Shown here one piece after another: positions 22,007 to 30,927 of a stretch of DNA of 52,861 nt. Under the pieces are notes generated by a model. That model had not been told where the DNA came from, searched no databases, and worked only from the letters and a program-made list of their open reading frames with translations. Source of the stretch: Xanthobacteraceae bacterium (GTDB lineage: Bacteria > Pseudomonadota > Alphaproteobacteria > Rhizobiales > Xanthobacteraceae); assembly GCA_019752575.1 (NCBI GenBank), contig JAIELW010000002.1, positions 1 through 52,861 of the forward strand. The letters run 5' to 3'. A program made the position numbers and the translations under genes. Positions within the stretch are counted from its first letter, which is position 1. Each line of letters begins with the position of its first letter.

Positions 22007-22615
22007 ATGAACTTGTTTCGTATGACGATGTACTCTCGATACTTCTCCGCAACTGTTCTTGTTTTGATCGGACTTGCCGCAACTGCATGCGACGGTCCGC
22101 GCGGAATAACCGCGCTCAATGCGGAGACACCGGCGGCGCCAGCAAACACGCCGGGAACTTATAGAATCTCCCCCGGCGACAAACTAAAAATCACCGTATT
22201 CAACGAAACCGATTTAAGCGGCGAGTTCCAGGTTAACGAACGTGGCAATGTTGCATTTCCGCTGGTCGGCGAAGTGCAAGCCGCGAATTCCACACCGGAC
22301 GAGTTCCAGCAACGTCTCACCGCGAGACTGCGCGGCAAGTTCGTAAAAAATCCACGCGTGTCGGTGGAAATCACGAGTTATCGTCCGTTCAATGTGTTGG
22401 GCGAAGTCCGCAACGCCGGCCAATTTCCGTACCGCCCCGGCCTCACCATACAGGATGCAGTGGCACTTGCCGGCGGCTTTACGTACCGCGCGAACACGCG
22501 AACGGTTTATGTGCGGCGCGCAGAATCGGGTGGCGAAATTTCAGTCAGCATAGACGGCGAGAAAGTTCCGATTTTACCCGGCGATAGTATTCGTGTTCCT
22601 GAGCGGTATTTTTAG
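22007..22615 (+). CDS. Short OPX-family polysaccharide export lipoprotein
   Basis: This 202-residue outer-membrane polysaccharide export protein has a signal peptide ending in GLAATAC, a plausible though non-ideal lipobox with Cys at about 28. It is followed by the polysaccharide-export (PES) domain (YRISPGDKLKITVFNE, about 51-125) and one SLBB domain (about 128-195, RPFNVLGEVRNAGQFPYRPG). It ends PERYF and lacks the C-terminal amphipathic helix by which Wza crosses the outer membrane. It therefore needs another route through that membrane, and the adjacent beta-barrel gene is the natural partner. The 248 bases upstream hold no gene and presumably the locus promoter. Confidence 0.88.
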   Translation: MNLFRMTMYSRYFSATVLVLIGLAATACDGPRGITALNAETPAAPANTPGTYRISPGDKLKITVFNETDLSGEFQVNERGNVAFPLVGEVQAANSTPDEFQQRLTARLRGKFVKNPRVSVEITSYRPFNVLGEVRNAGQFPYRPGLTIQDAVALAGGFTYRANTRTVYVRRAESGGEISVSIDGEKVPILPGDSIRVPERYF

Positions 22616-22753
22616 TCTCTTCCGCCACATGATGATTACAACTTTGCCGCATTGCACCGTTACGCAATCATACCACTTGAGATGAAGGGTCTGCTCAGAC
22701 CGAGTTAGCAAGTCGCACCTTCTAGCGGCGTCCGAATACCGACGGGGGTACGG

Positions 22754-22951
22754 ATGACGATGGCTAAGAACTACGATGAGCTTCGCTCGCGCGCTTCTTC
22801 ACGCGCCGAATGTGAACATGCGGTCCGCATCCGGATCGCCGGTTCGCATAAACTTACATCCGCCTTGCCTCGCTTCGTTCTACTCGCCGCGATTCCGATC
22901 GCGGAGAACGGGCAGCTCTATCCCGACGAAGACGCCGCCCGCGATGTCTGA
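22754..22951 (+). CDS. Possible small hypothetical protein
   Basis: This is a 65-codon frame (MTMAKNYDELRSRASSRA onward, with a hydrophobic patch RFVLLAAIPIA near 40-50 and an acidic end). It has no family resemblance that I recognise. GGGGG lies about 6 bases upstream of the first ATG, and a hairpin terminator begins 2 bases after the stop; both support it being real. Against it: the frame is short, and the 500-base gap between the OPX and barrel genes may be only a long leader or remnant. Treat as tentative. Confidence 0.3.
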   Translation: MTMAKNYDELRSRASSRAECEHAVRIRIAGSHKLTSALPRFVLLAAIPIAENGQLYPDEDAARDV

Positions 22952-22952
22952 C

Positions 22953-22990
22953 GCGCGCTGAAGCAAACGCTTCGCGCGCCTCCCATTTTT
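22953..22990 (+). terminator. Probable rho-independent terminator
   Basis: GCGCGC(T)GAAGC (22953-22964) pairs with GCTTCGCGCGC (22969-22979) with one bulged T and an AAAC loop. TTTTT follows at 22986-22990 after CTCCCA. The 6-base gap before the T-run weakens it. It lies between the OPX gene (and the small frame) and the beta-barrel gene, so the latter may have its own promoter in 22991-23121. Confidence 0.5.
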
Positions 22991-23121
22991 CTTCCCATCG
23001 CTGCGATGATCATCCGCGCTGCATCAGCGCGAACAATCTCGTCTGCCCGCAATCCTGCACTTCGCTTCGTTCGAATAAAACACTGTCTTCGAGGAACTAA
23101 TGTCCGCGCAGAACTTTCTTG

Positions 23122-24447
23122 ATGCGTTGCGCAATGCAACTTCGCCAACGTGACCGGAAATTTCTTGTGCAGCCACCCTATTTACGATGGAGCGTCATGA
23201 CACTTGCGGCAATCACACTCGCTACGGCGGAAACGGAGGCTGGAGAAATTCCGGATTACGAACTCGCCCGTATGGCCGTGCGCGATCGCCCGCGTCAGGG
23301 CTTTGAGCCGATCGGTTACCGTTTCGGACAGCACTTCATCTTTCCTTCAATCGGGGCTGGCTTTCGCTACGACTCAAATGTCTTTGCGTCACCCACTAGC
23401 CCGCAATCGGATATCGCCTTCGTACTGTCTCCGGGTCTGACGATCACGAATGCTCCGCGCTTCCAAGCTGGCTTTCCTTCTTCTTTTACTTATGAACTCA
23501 ATCTCGACGCGAATATTTATAAGTTCCGGACCTTCGGCAGCGAAGATCGCACCGACGCGCAGGCGAAGCTGAAAACGCGCTGGGAAGTCGCAAACGACAT
23601 CACGATCGAAGGCAATTTTCTTGCCGCCCGCAAGCATGACGAGCGCGGCGACACTGCGCTGCCGCCAGAAGCGCGCGAGCCGATTCCCTATACCGACCTG
23701 CGCGCCGAAGGCGTCTTTACGAAGCACTTCGGCAGATTGGGCGTGGAATTGAATGCCAATGTGCGGCGGCTCGATTACGAAGACGTGCTGAGCGTTACCG
23801 GAATTTCGTTATCGCAAGCAGCGCGTAACGGCTCGATTTTCACAACCCACCTCAGGCCGTTCTACGAATTCTCGCCCGGCTATCGCGCTTTCGTGCGCTT
23901 TCGCGGCAATACCCGCGATTACGAAGGCGTCGGCGTACTGAACCGCGACTCCAACGGATACGACATTCGCGGCGGCCTCGAGTTTGCCGTGACCCCGCTG
24001 ATCCGCGGCAGCGCCGAGATCGGGTACCTGTCGCAGACCTACGACAACGCGTTGATCGCGCCGTTCGACGGCCTCTCTTACGCCGCGAAGGTGCAATGGC
24101 TCGTCACACCGCTAATGACGATCACGTTCAACGCCGAGCGCTCCGTCGCCGAGACCGTAACACCGGATTTCGAGGCAAGACTCGATACCGTCTACGGCGC
24201 GCAGATCGATTACGAGTTGATGCGCAACGTCATTCTGTTCGGTGGCATCAAGCTGAAGAAGGAGGACTTTCGCGGCCTTGGGCAGCGCACCGACGATGTG
24301 ACGCAACTCTCAGCCGGTATCGAATATCTGATGAACCGGCATCTTCGTGCGACCTTGCAATATCAATTCCAGGATCGCGACTCCACAATCCCGCAATACG
24401 ACTTCGACCGGCATCTGGTGACCTTCGGTGTTAAAGCGCAGTACTAG
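23122..24447 (+). CDS. Outer-membrane beta-barrel protein (BBP2-like) of the polysaccharide locus
   Basis: This protein of about 441 residues has an N-terminal signal-like stretch (WSVMTLAAITLATAETEAGE) and then many alternating, aromatic-rich beta strands (SIGAGFRYDSNVFASPTSPQ, FTYELNLDANIYKF, ATLQYQFQDRDS). It ends in the aromatic FGVKAQY, as outer-membrane barrels do. The pattern matches the putative beta-barrel porin-2 family found in exopolysaccharide loci. With the short OPX protein it could form the outer-membrane pore. Start is uncertain: ATG at 23122 or 23134, neither with a clear ribosome site. Its end overlaps the co-polymerase gene by 20 bases. Confidence 0.78.
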   Translation: MRCAMQLRQRDRKFLVQPPYLRWSVMTLAAITLATAETEAGEIPDYELARMAVRDRPRQGFEPIGYRFGQHFIFPSIGAGFRYDSNVFASPTSPQSDIAFVLSPGLTITNAPRFQAGFPSSFTYELNLDANIYKFRTFGSEDRTDAQAKLKTRWEVANDITIEGNFLAARKHDERGDTALPPEAREPIPYTDLRAEGVFTKHFGRLGVELNANVRRLDYEDVLSVTGISLSQAARNGSIFTTHLRPFYEFSPGYRAFVRFRGNTRDYEGVGVLNRDSNGYDIRGGLEFAVTPLIRGSAEIGYLSQTYDNALIAPFDGLSYAAKVQWLVTPLMTITFNAERSVAETVTPDFEARLDTVYGAQIDYELMRNVILFGGIKLKKEDFRGLGQRTDDVTQLSAGIEYLMNRHLRATLQYQFQDRDSTIPQYDFDRHLVTFGVKAQY

Positions 24448-26728
24448 TCCCGACTACCACACTTATCCGCCGCAGCCGGTGCAGCAGATCGGCCCGCGCG
24501 GCGGCAACGACGCGATAATCTTTCGCGACCTTCTCGCCTGCCTGAAGCGCAACCTGCGTTTCATCGCAGCGACAACCATCCTCGGCACACTCGTCACGCT
24601 CGCTTTGGTTTTTTCGATCACGCCGAAATATCAGTCGTCCGTTCTCGTTCTCGTCGATCCGCGGCAAACCAAAATTCTCCAGGACGCCGAGGTCGTCGGC
24701 CGCACCACCACCGACAACGGCGCGATCGAAAGCGAAGTCGAGATGATCCAGTCGCAGGCCATCACGCGAAAGGTCATCGAGCGGCTGAAACTGCATGAGG
24801 ATTCCGAGTTCTCCGGTCCGTCAGGATTGTTCGGAACGCTGAAAGCGGCGCTGCTGGCGCCGATCCGCAACCTGCTTGGAAGCAGTACGAATGCGGATCC
24901 GCTCGGCCATGTCGTCGAAGCGCTCGAAAAAGCGACCAGCGCCAAGAGACGCGGCCTGACCTATGTGATCGAGCTCAACGCATGGTCCGAGAATGCGAAA
25001 AAATCAGCGCTAATCGCCAATACCTTCGCCGAGATTTACGTCGCCGAACAGATCGCCGTAAAGGCCAGCGTAACTACCAAAGCGAGCGCTTGGCTGAGCG
25101 AACGCGTCGAAGAAATGCGGAGCCGCGTTACCGCGGCGGATACCGCGCTGGAGAAGTACAAGGCGGAGCAAAGCTTGTTCGACCCAGGCGGAGAGAACCT
25201 TTCGAACCGCCAGATTCAGACGTTGAACGAGCAACTCGTCGATGCGCGCGGCAAAGCGGCTGCGGCCCGCTCGAAATACGAGCTTCTGAAACAGGTTACG
25301 CCCGAGCGGATCCGCTCCGCTGCCGCATCCGCGGACGCACTGCAATCGCCGGTCGTTTCCGCACTTCGCGCGCAATATTCTTCGGCGGCCCAGATTCTCG
25401 CGGAGAAAAACGCCCGCTATGGCGGCGAGCACCCGCAGGTCGTCACCGCCCGCGCGCAGGTCGCGGACGTCGAGCGCCAGATCACCGCGGAAATCAGCCG
25501 GATCGTGACGAGCGCGGAGAACGAGTACCGGATCGCGAAAAGCCGCGAAGAATCGCTGATAGCAAGCCTGGAAGAACTCAAGGAAAAGGCCGGTAACTTC
25601 AACCAGGCCGGGGTAAAGCTGCGCGAACTCGAGCGCGACGCGCAGGCCAACCGCGATCTTTTCCAGTCCTTCCTGAATCGAGCGAAGCAGACCGCGGAGG
25701 CGAGCCTGCAGATCGCCGACTCCCGCGTAGTCTCCGCCGCCAACGTGCCGCTCTCGACCAGCTATCCGAAACGCACACTGATGATCGGCCTCGGATTTTT
25801 CGGCATGCTGGGCCTCAGCATCGCACTTGCGCTTGCTCGCGATTCCTTCCGCAGCGGCTTCCGGCATGTGCTCGACATCGAGCATGCGCTTGGGTTGCAG
25901 CCGCTCGCGACGATCCCGTTCGTGGCCGCCGATAATGCGCGGGCGGATTCCAAGGCGAACGGTCCGCGGCTTCTGCAACTACCCTCGCCGGGCGCGGAAA
26001 TGTCCGTTCCATTACGGCACGATTCGATCGCCAGTTCGCGCTGGCTTGCTTCGCTCGTCCTGAACGATCCGGATAGCGTGTACGCGGAGAGCGTTCGCTC
26101 GCTCTACTTCGCACTGAAGCGCCAGGCCGAAGGTTCTCCGATCGGGGCGATCATGGTCACCTCCGCGCTTCCGGGCGAAGGCAAATCGACTGTCGCTGCA
26201 AGTCTCGCCCGCATCGCGACCGAATCCGGCGATCGCGTACTCTTGATCGACTCTGACCTGCGGCACCCGCGCATCGCCAACATTCTCGCGCTCGAAGGCG
26301 AATGCGGACTGCCCGAAGTCCTTCGCGATCCGGCTAGCCTGAACGCCTGCGTGCAATACGACCCTTATTCCGAACTTTACGTGATCGGCGGTTATCACCG
26401 CGTGCCAGGCCGCGAAGCGTTGCGGCTCTTGTCGTCGAAGCATATGAGCCGCGTTCTGAAACTTGCGCGCGAGAGCTTCGACCTTGTCGTAGTGGATGCG
26501 CCGCCTTTGCTTCCGGTCGCAGATCCGCGCGCGCTGATCGAGCATGTCGATGGGGTCGCGCTTGTCGTCGCCTCGATGAAGACGCCGAAGGACGCGCTCG
26601 AAACCGCGCTGCGCGAATGTCCGGAAATCCATCATAAGCTCGCTGGCGTCGTGCTCAACGGCGCCGCCGAAGACTACAACCGCTATTATCGCGAACGCGA
26701 CCCGCGCTACGCATTCGAGACGGTCTGA
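24428..26728 (+). CDS. Polysaccharide co-polymerase/BY-kinase (Wzc/ExoP-like)
   Basis: This 766-residue fusion has a Wzz-like N-terminal domain with helix FIAATTILGTLVTLALVF (about 43-60), a long periplasmic coiled coil (about 200-430), and a second helix TLMIGLGFFGMLGLSIALAL (about 450-469). A cytoplasmic BY-kinase domain follows: Walker A PGEGKST near 582-588, Walker A' LLIDSDLRHP near 604, Walker B VVVDAPPLLP near 688. Four tyrosines in the last 17 residues (YNRYYRERDPRY) could be the autophosphorylation cluster. It controls chain length and couples Wzy polymerisation to OPX export. The start is GTG at 24428, inside the end of the barrel gene; no later ATG gives a sensible N-terminus. Confidence 0.9.
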   Translation: MLKRSTSPDYHTYPPQPVQQIGPRGGNDAIIFRDLLACLKRNLRFIAATTILGTLVTLALVFSITPKYQSSVLVLVDPRQTKILQDAEVVGRTTTDNGAIESEVEMIQSQAITRKVIERLKLHEDSEFSGPSGLFGTLKAALLAPIRNLLGSSTNADPLGHVVEALEKATSAKRRGLTYVIELNAWSENAKKSALIANTFAEIYVAEQIAVKASVTTKASAWLSERVEEMRSRVTAADTALEKYKAEQSLFDPGGENLSNRQIQTLNEQLVDARGKAAAARSKYELLKQVTPERIRSAAASADALQSPVVSALRAQYSSAAQILAEKNARYGGEHPQVVTARAQVADVERQITAEISRIVTSAENEYRIAKSREESLIASLEELKEKAGNFNQAGVKLRELERDAQANRDLFQSFLNRAKQTAEASLQIADSRVVSAANVPLSTSYPKRTLMIGLGFFGMLGLSIALALARDSFRSGFRHVLDIEHALGLQPLATIPFVAADNARADSKANGPRLLQLPSPGAEMSVPLRHDSIASSRWLASLVLNDPDSVYAESVRSLYFALKRQAEGSPIGAIMVTSALPGEGKSTVAASLARIATESGDRVLLIDSDLRHPRIANILALEGECGLPEVLRDPASLNACVQYDPYSELYVIGGYHRVPGREALRLLSSKHMSRVLKLARESFDLVVVDAPPLLPVADPRALIEHVDGVALVVASMKTPKDALETALRECPEIHHKLAGVVLNGAAEDYNRYYRERDPRYAFETV

Positions 26729-26738
26729 TCGGGGAACG

Positions 26739-28280
26739 ATGAGTATGTTGAGTAAAAGTAGCGTAGCGCTGGACGAAAAATCGGCCCCTTCTACCCGCTT
26801 GGCCGCGGCACCTGCGCAGCGGGCGATCAAGCAGATCGAGCGCGTTCCCGTGTCACTATTGAGCGGGCGCAAGCTTCCACTCGCCGCCCTCACGGTGGAA
26901 TTCCTTCTGATCTCGGTGATCGTGTTCGAGGCAAGCGCGCTTTATCATTTCGCAAAGTTCGGCGGTTTCGCTTATCCGCGCTTCTACGCGCTGGCGGCGC
27001 TCGCGCTGGCTGCGGTCTTTGTCGGCTCCTCCGCATTCGCGCGCGATTACTCGCTGAAGCGTCTCTTGTCCCGGCGCGAACAGCTTCGCTCGATCTTCTG
27101 GCACTGGAGTATCTCCTGCTCGCTGCTCGTTTTCTGTCTGTTCATGGTACAGGCCACGGACTTTTACTCGCGCGGCACTATTCTCGTGCAATACGCAGCG
27201 GGCTTGGCCGCCGTCCTTTCATCCCGATTTCTCGTCATCGCCTTCGTCACGCGCGGCCTGCAATCCGGTCAGCTTTCCGGAAACAACGTGATCGTTATCG
27301 GCGAGGCTCCGCTCATCCATCAAACGATCCGGAAATTGCGGGGCGACGGACGCGGCACACGGATTACCGGTATCTTCTCGCTCGAAGCCCCGCCGCTTCT
27401 TTCGACCCTCGAGCCGCTGTTGCGCAATCCGGCAAGGGTCGCGGAGGAGACCGCGCAGGTGTTGCATGACGTGGATACGCTTGCGCGGCGCGTGACGATC
27501 GACGACATCGTAATCTGCCTGCCCTGGTCGGAGAACGAGCGGATTCACGCTTTCGTCGAGGGGTTAGCTGCCATACCAGTGGCGACGCATCTTGCGCCGG
27601 ATCATAACTGGAACTGGACTAGGCATCCGGTGCTGGCCCGCGTTGGCACTATGCACACGATCCGGCTCGCGCGTGCTCCGCTGACATTGAAAGACCGTGC
27701 TCTGAAACGAGTCTTCGACATCGCCACGGCATCGGCAATGCTTGTGCTGGCAGCGCCGTTTCTTCTTTTGATCGCAGCCCTCATCAAGCTGGATTCTGCG
27801 GGTCCGGTATTGTTCAGACAGCGCCGGCACGGCTTCAACCAGTCCGAGTTTCGCGTCTTCAAATTCCGCACCATGACGACGCTCGACGACGGACGCGTCG
27901 TGAAACAGGCGACCCGCAACGACAGCCGCATTACGCGCGTAGGGCGCTATCTGCGTGGTCTCAATCTCGACGAACTGCCACAGTTGTTGAACGTATTGCT
28001 GGGTCAGATGTCGCTCGTCGGCCCCCGACCGCACGCGCTCACGCACAACGATCACTATGAAGAGCAGATCAGGCTTTACGCCCGCCGCCATAACGTAAAA
28101 CCCGGCATCACCGGCTGGGCGCAGGTCAACGGCCTGCGCGGAGAGACGCGCACCGTGCGCGATATGCAGCGCCGCGTCGAACACGACTTTCACTATATCG
28201 ACAACTGGTCGCTATTCTTCGACGTGAAAATCCTGCTGCTCACAGTGCTTTCGCCGAAGACCTACCGGAACGCATATTAG
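26739..28280 (+). CDS. Undecaprenyl-phosphate sugar-phosphate transferase (WcaJ/ExoY type)
   Basis: This 513-residue priming polyprenyl-phosphate hexose-1-phosphate transferase starts the repeat unit on undecaprenyl phosphate at the inner membrane. The N-terminal half has about four hydrophobic segments plus a CoA-binding-like domain (VIVIGEAPLIHQTIRKLRG). The C-terminal catalytic domain begins KRVFDIATASAMLVLAAPFL and has KFRTM, NLDELPQLLNVLLGQMSLVGPRP and PGITGWAQVNGLRGET, the family hallmarks. GGGGAACG lies just before ATG 26739. The sugar, glucose or galactose, cannot be told from sequence. It is 10 bases after the co-polymerase gene. Confidence 0.92.
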   Translation: MSMLSKSSVALDEKSAPSTRLAAAPAQRAIKQIERVPVSLLSGRKLPLAALTVEFLLISVIVFEASALYHFAKFGGFAYPRFYALAALALAAVFVGSSAFARDYSLKRLLSRREQLRSIFWHWSISCSLLVFCLFMVQATDFYSRGTILVQYAAGLAAVLSSRFLVIAFVTRGLQSGQLSGNNVIVIGEAPLIHQTIRKLRGDGRGTRITGIFSLEAPPLLSTLEPLLRNPARVAEETAQVLHDVDTLARRVTIDDIVICLPWSENERIHAFVEGLAAIPVATHLAPDHNWNWTRHPVLARVGTMHTIRLARAPLTLKDRALKRVFDIATASAMLVLAAPFLLLIAALIKLDSAGPVLFRQRRHGFNQSEFRVFKFRTMTTLDDGRVVKQATRNDSRITRVGRYLRGLNLDELPQLLNVLLGQMSLVGPRPHALTHNDHYEEQIRLYARRHNVKPGITGWAQVNGLRGETRTVRDMQRRVEHDFHYIDNWSLFFDVKILLLTVLSPKTYRNAY

Positions 28281-28290
28281 GATCGCCACG

Positions 28291-28845
28291 ATGGCCGCCC
28301 AGATGAAATACCGAAACGGCGAAAACAGCGGCTACGGCTCCGCCGGCTTCATCCCGATCGCCGTCCGCCAGCCCAAGCGCAATTTCCTGCGCCTTGCATG
28401 GCTGGCTATCCGCAGCAGGCTAATCTCGCTGCGTCGGCTCTATTATGTGCGCGTCTGGGGAATGGATATCGATCCGACTGCGTGGTTCTCGCTACGCGTC
28501 GAGTTCGACCGCACGCACCCGAGCGGTATTCATATTGGGCGCGAGAGCTATGTCGCCTTCGGCGCGGTTCTACTCACCCATGATATGACGCGCGGAATTT
28601 ATGCCGATACGCGCGTCGGTGCGCGCTGCTTCATCGGTGCGCATAGTATTCTGATGCCCGGCGTCGCAATCGGCGACGGCTCCATCGTCGGCGCGGGCAG
28701 CGTGGTGACGCGCGACGTTCCGCCCGGCTGCATCGTGGCCGGCAATCCGGCGCGCATCGTCAAGCAGGGCATCAAGACCTATCGCTTCGGCTGCCTATGG
28801 GATTGGGAGACGCTGTCCAAGCACGGCGCTCCACCCGGTTCCTAG
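28291..28845 (+). CDS. Left-handed beta-helix O-acyltransferase (WcaF/LacA-like)
   Basis: This 184-residue hexapeptide-repeat acyltransferase shows the repeats IHIGRESYVAFGAVLLTHD, then VGARCFIGAHSILMPGVAIG and DGSIVGAGSVVTRDVPPGCI. It ends with the typical VAGNPARIVK. A basic N-terminal segment of about 50 residues precedes the repeats. It probably adds acetyl groups to a sugar of the repeat unit in the cytoplasm, using acetyl-CoA. The catalytic His is likely in LLTHDM. It starts 10 bases after the priming transferase gene. Confidence 0.88.
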   Translation: MAAQMKYRNGENSGYGSAGFIPIAVRQPKRNFLRLAWLAIRSRLISLRRLYYVRVWGMDIDPTAWFSLRVEFDRTHPSGIHIGRESYVAFGAVLLTHDMTRGIYADTRVGARCFIGAHSILMPGVAIGDGSIVGAGSVVTRDVPPGCIVAGNPARIVKQGIKTYRFGCLWDWETLSKHGAPPGS

Positions 28846-28943
28846 CGCAGTCTTTCTCGAGGGCCAGGGGCAGACCGCTTCAACGGAGAAACGAAACATC
28901 GTTTCTCCGGACAGGAGAGATTTGCCCAAGCAAGGAGGTTCGG

Positions 28944-29708
28944 ATGCGGAAAGAGTTTCTTGGTGTGCCGATCGATCTGCTGACGCTGGAGCAGACCGCC
29001 GTTCGCGCGGTCGATGCGATGCTGCTGCGAAAGCCGACGCATCACGTCGCGTTGAACGTGGCGAAGCTCGTGAACATGCGGCGCAACGATGAACTCCGCC
29101 GCGACGTAAACGAGAGCCATATCGTCGGCATCGACGGCATGGGCATCGTCTGGGGCGCGCGCGCCCTTGGCATCGATGTCCCGGAGCGCGTCTCCGGCGT
29201 CGATTTGATGGAGCGGCTGCTTGAAGTCTGCTCGCAACTTGAATTCCGGCCCTACTTTTTAGGCGCGCGGCAGGATGTGCTTGAGCGCGCGATCGTCAAT
29301 GCCGCCGGGCGCTGGCCCGGCCTTACTTTCGCAGGCTCTCGCAACGGCTACTTCTCTGCCGGCGAAGAGGAAAACATCGTTGAGGAAATCCGCGCGACAA
29401 AACCGGATTGTCTCTTCATCGCAATGCCGACGCCGCACAAGGAGCGCTTTCTGCGCAAGCACCGCGACACGCTGAATATCCCGTTCATCATGGGGGTCGG
29501 CGGCAGCTTCGATGTGCTCGCGGGACACGTTTCACGTGCACCTGGAAAAATGCAGCGCGCGGGCCTCGAATGGCTCTACCGGGTCTACCAGGAGCCACGC
29601 CGCATGTGGTGGCGCTATGCCAACACCAACGTCGTCTTTGCCGGACTGCTCGCGCGCGCGTGGATCGCGCAACGCATGCGCGGGCGCCGGATCGCCAATG
29701 CCAACTGA
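28944..29708 (+). CDS. WecG/TagA/CpsF-family glycosyltransferase
   Basis: This 254-residue GT26-family enzyme belongs to the group that transfers ManNAcA (WecG) or ManNAc (TagA) to a lipid-linked sugar. Hallmarks are HHVALNVAKLVNMRRN (the family's TxN region), VGIDGMGIVWGARALG, and MPTPHKERFLRKH followed by PFIMGVGGSFDVLAGHVSRAP. AAGGAGG at 28932-28938 fixes the ATG at 28944; a longer frame from 28797 would overlap the acyltransferase and is rejected. With WecB- and WecC-type genes next, ManNAcA is the likely donor sugar. GumM-like glucose transfer is an alternative. Confidence 0.88.
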   Translation: MRKEFLGVPIDLLTLEQTAVRAVDAMLLRKPTHHVALNVAKLVNMRRNDELRRDVNESHIVGIDGMGIVWGARALGIDVPERVSGVDLMERLLEVCSQLEFRPYFLGARQDVLERAIVNAAGRWPGLTFAGSRNGYFSAGEEENIVEEIRATKPDCLFIAMPTPHKERFLRKHRDTLNIPFIMGVGGSFDVLAGHVSRAPGKMQRAGLEWLYRVYQEPRRMWWRYANTNVVFAGLLARAWIAQRMRGRRIANAN

Positions 29709-29724
29709 AGATGGGAACGTAAAG

Positions 29725-30927
29725 ATGAACATTCTCGTTGCGATGGGTACTCGCCCGGAAGCAATCAAGCTGTTTCCGGTAATCCACGCGTTGAAACGCG
29801 AACCGAATTTCGATGTGACGGTCTGCGTGACAGCGCAGCACCGCGAAATGCTCGATCAGGTATTGTCGATCGCCGGCATCGAGCCCGATGTCGATCTCAA
29901 TTTGATGCGGCCGAACCAGTCGCTGCCGCAGATCACGTCGCGAATTCTGAACGGCATCGATCACGTACTGAAGGAAACGAAGCCAGACCGGGTGCTTGTG
30001 CAAGGCGACACGACGACAGCGATGGCCGCCGCCCTCTCCGCCTATTATCACAAGATTCCGGTCGACCACGTCGAAGCAGGCCTGCGCTCGGGCGACATCT
30101 ATTCGCCTTTTCCGGAAGAAGTGAACCGCAAAGTCGTGGGTTCGCTCGCCTCCTGGCATTTCGCACCGACCGCGCGTGCAGCCGATGCGCTCATTCGCGA
30201 GAACGTTTCTCCCGAGCGGGTCATCATAACCGGCAATACCGTGATCGACGCCTTGTTAGAGACGGAAAAGCGCATCGGCAGTTTCCGCGACATTAAGAAC
30301 GCGATCGACCGCCAGCTTCCCTCGCCCGGCGACAACCGGCGCATTGTGCTCGTGACCGCGCACCGCCGCGAGAATTTCGACGGCGGCATGGAGCGGATTT
30401 CGTCTGCGATCCTGAAGCTTGCGCAAAATGAAGACCTTTTGATCGTATACCCGGTGCATCCGAACCCGAACGTCCGCGAACTGATGCACGCGAAGCTCGG
30501 CGATCATCCTCGTATTCGTTTGCTCGATCCGCTCGAATATGTGCCCTTCGTCTATCTCCTGTCGCGCTGCGATTTCGTGCTGACCGATTCCGGCGGTGTG
30601 CAGGAAGAGGCCCCCGCGCTCGGCAAGCCCGTGCTGGTCATGCGCGACACGACGGAGCGCCCGGAAGGCATCGACGCCGGCACCGCGCTCCTGGTCGGCA
30701 CCGATCCGCACCGAATTCACGCAGAAGCGACGCGGCTGCTGCGCGACCGCGCGCACTACGAAAAAATGAGCCGCGCGCATAATCCGTTCGGAGACGGTCA
30801 CGCCAGCGAACGCATTCTCGACGTGCTGGCTTACGGGTCCGAAGTTCCCGCCGAGCGGCGCGATCATACTGTGTCCAGCGCTTCCGATCTTCCGAAAATC
30901 AACGGAGTACCCGCTCATGCGTCGTAA
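29725..30927 (+). CDS. wecB: UDP-N-acetylglucosamine 2-epimerase (non-hydrolysing)
   Basis: This 400-residue enzyme interconverts UDP-GlcNAc and UDP-ManNAc. Motifs are MGTRPEAIKLFPVI near the N-terminus, CVTAQHREMLDQVL, VQGDTTTAMAAALSAYY, VDHVEAGLRSGD with its catalytic acids, and LTDSGGVQEEAPALGKPVLVMRDTTERPEG. The ATG at 29725 gives the normal family N-terminus (MNILVAMGTRPEA); ATG at 29698 would overlap wecG and is a weaker choice. Its 3' end overlaps wecC by 11 bases. Its product would feed the WecC dehydrogenase. Confidence 0.94.
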   Translation: MNILVAMGTRPEAIKLFPVIHALKREPNFDVTVCVTAQHREMLDQVLSIAGIEPDVDLNLMRPNQSLPQITSRILNGIDHVLKETKPDRVLVQGDTTTAMAAALSAYYHKIPVDHVEAGLRSGDIYSPFPEEVNRKVVGSLASWHFAPTARAADALIRENVSPERVIITGNTVIDALLETEKRIGSFRDIKNAIDRQLPSPGDNRRIVLVTAHRRENFDGGMERISSAILKLAQNEDLLIVYPVHPNPNVRELMHAKLGDHPRIRLLDPLEYVPFVYLLSRCDFVLTDSGGVQEEAPALGKPVLVMRDTTERPEGIDAGTALLVGTDPHRIHAEATRLLRDRAHYEKMSRAHNPFGDGHASERILDVLAYGSEVPAERRDHTVSSASDLPKINGVPAHAS

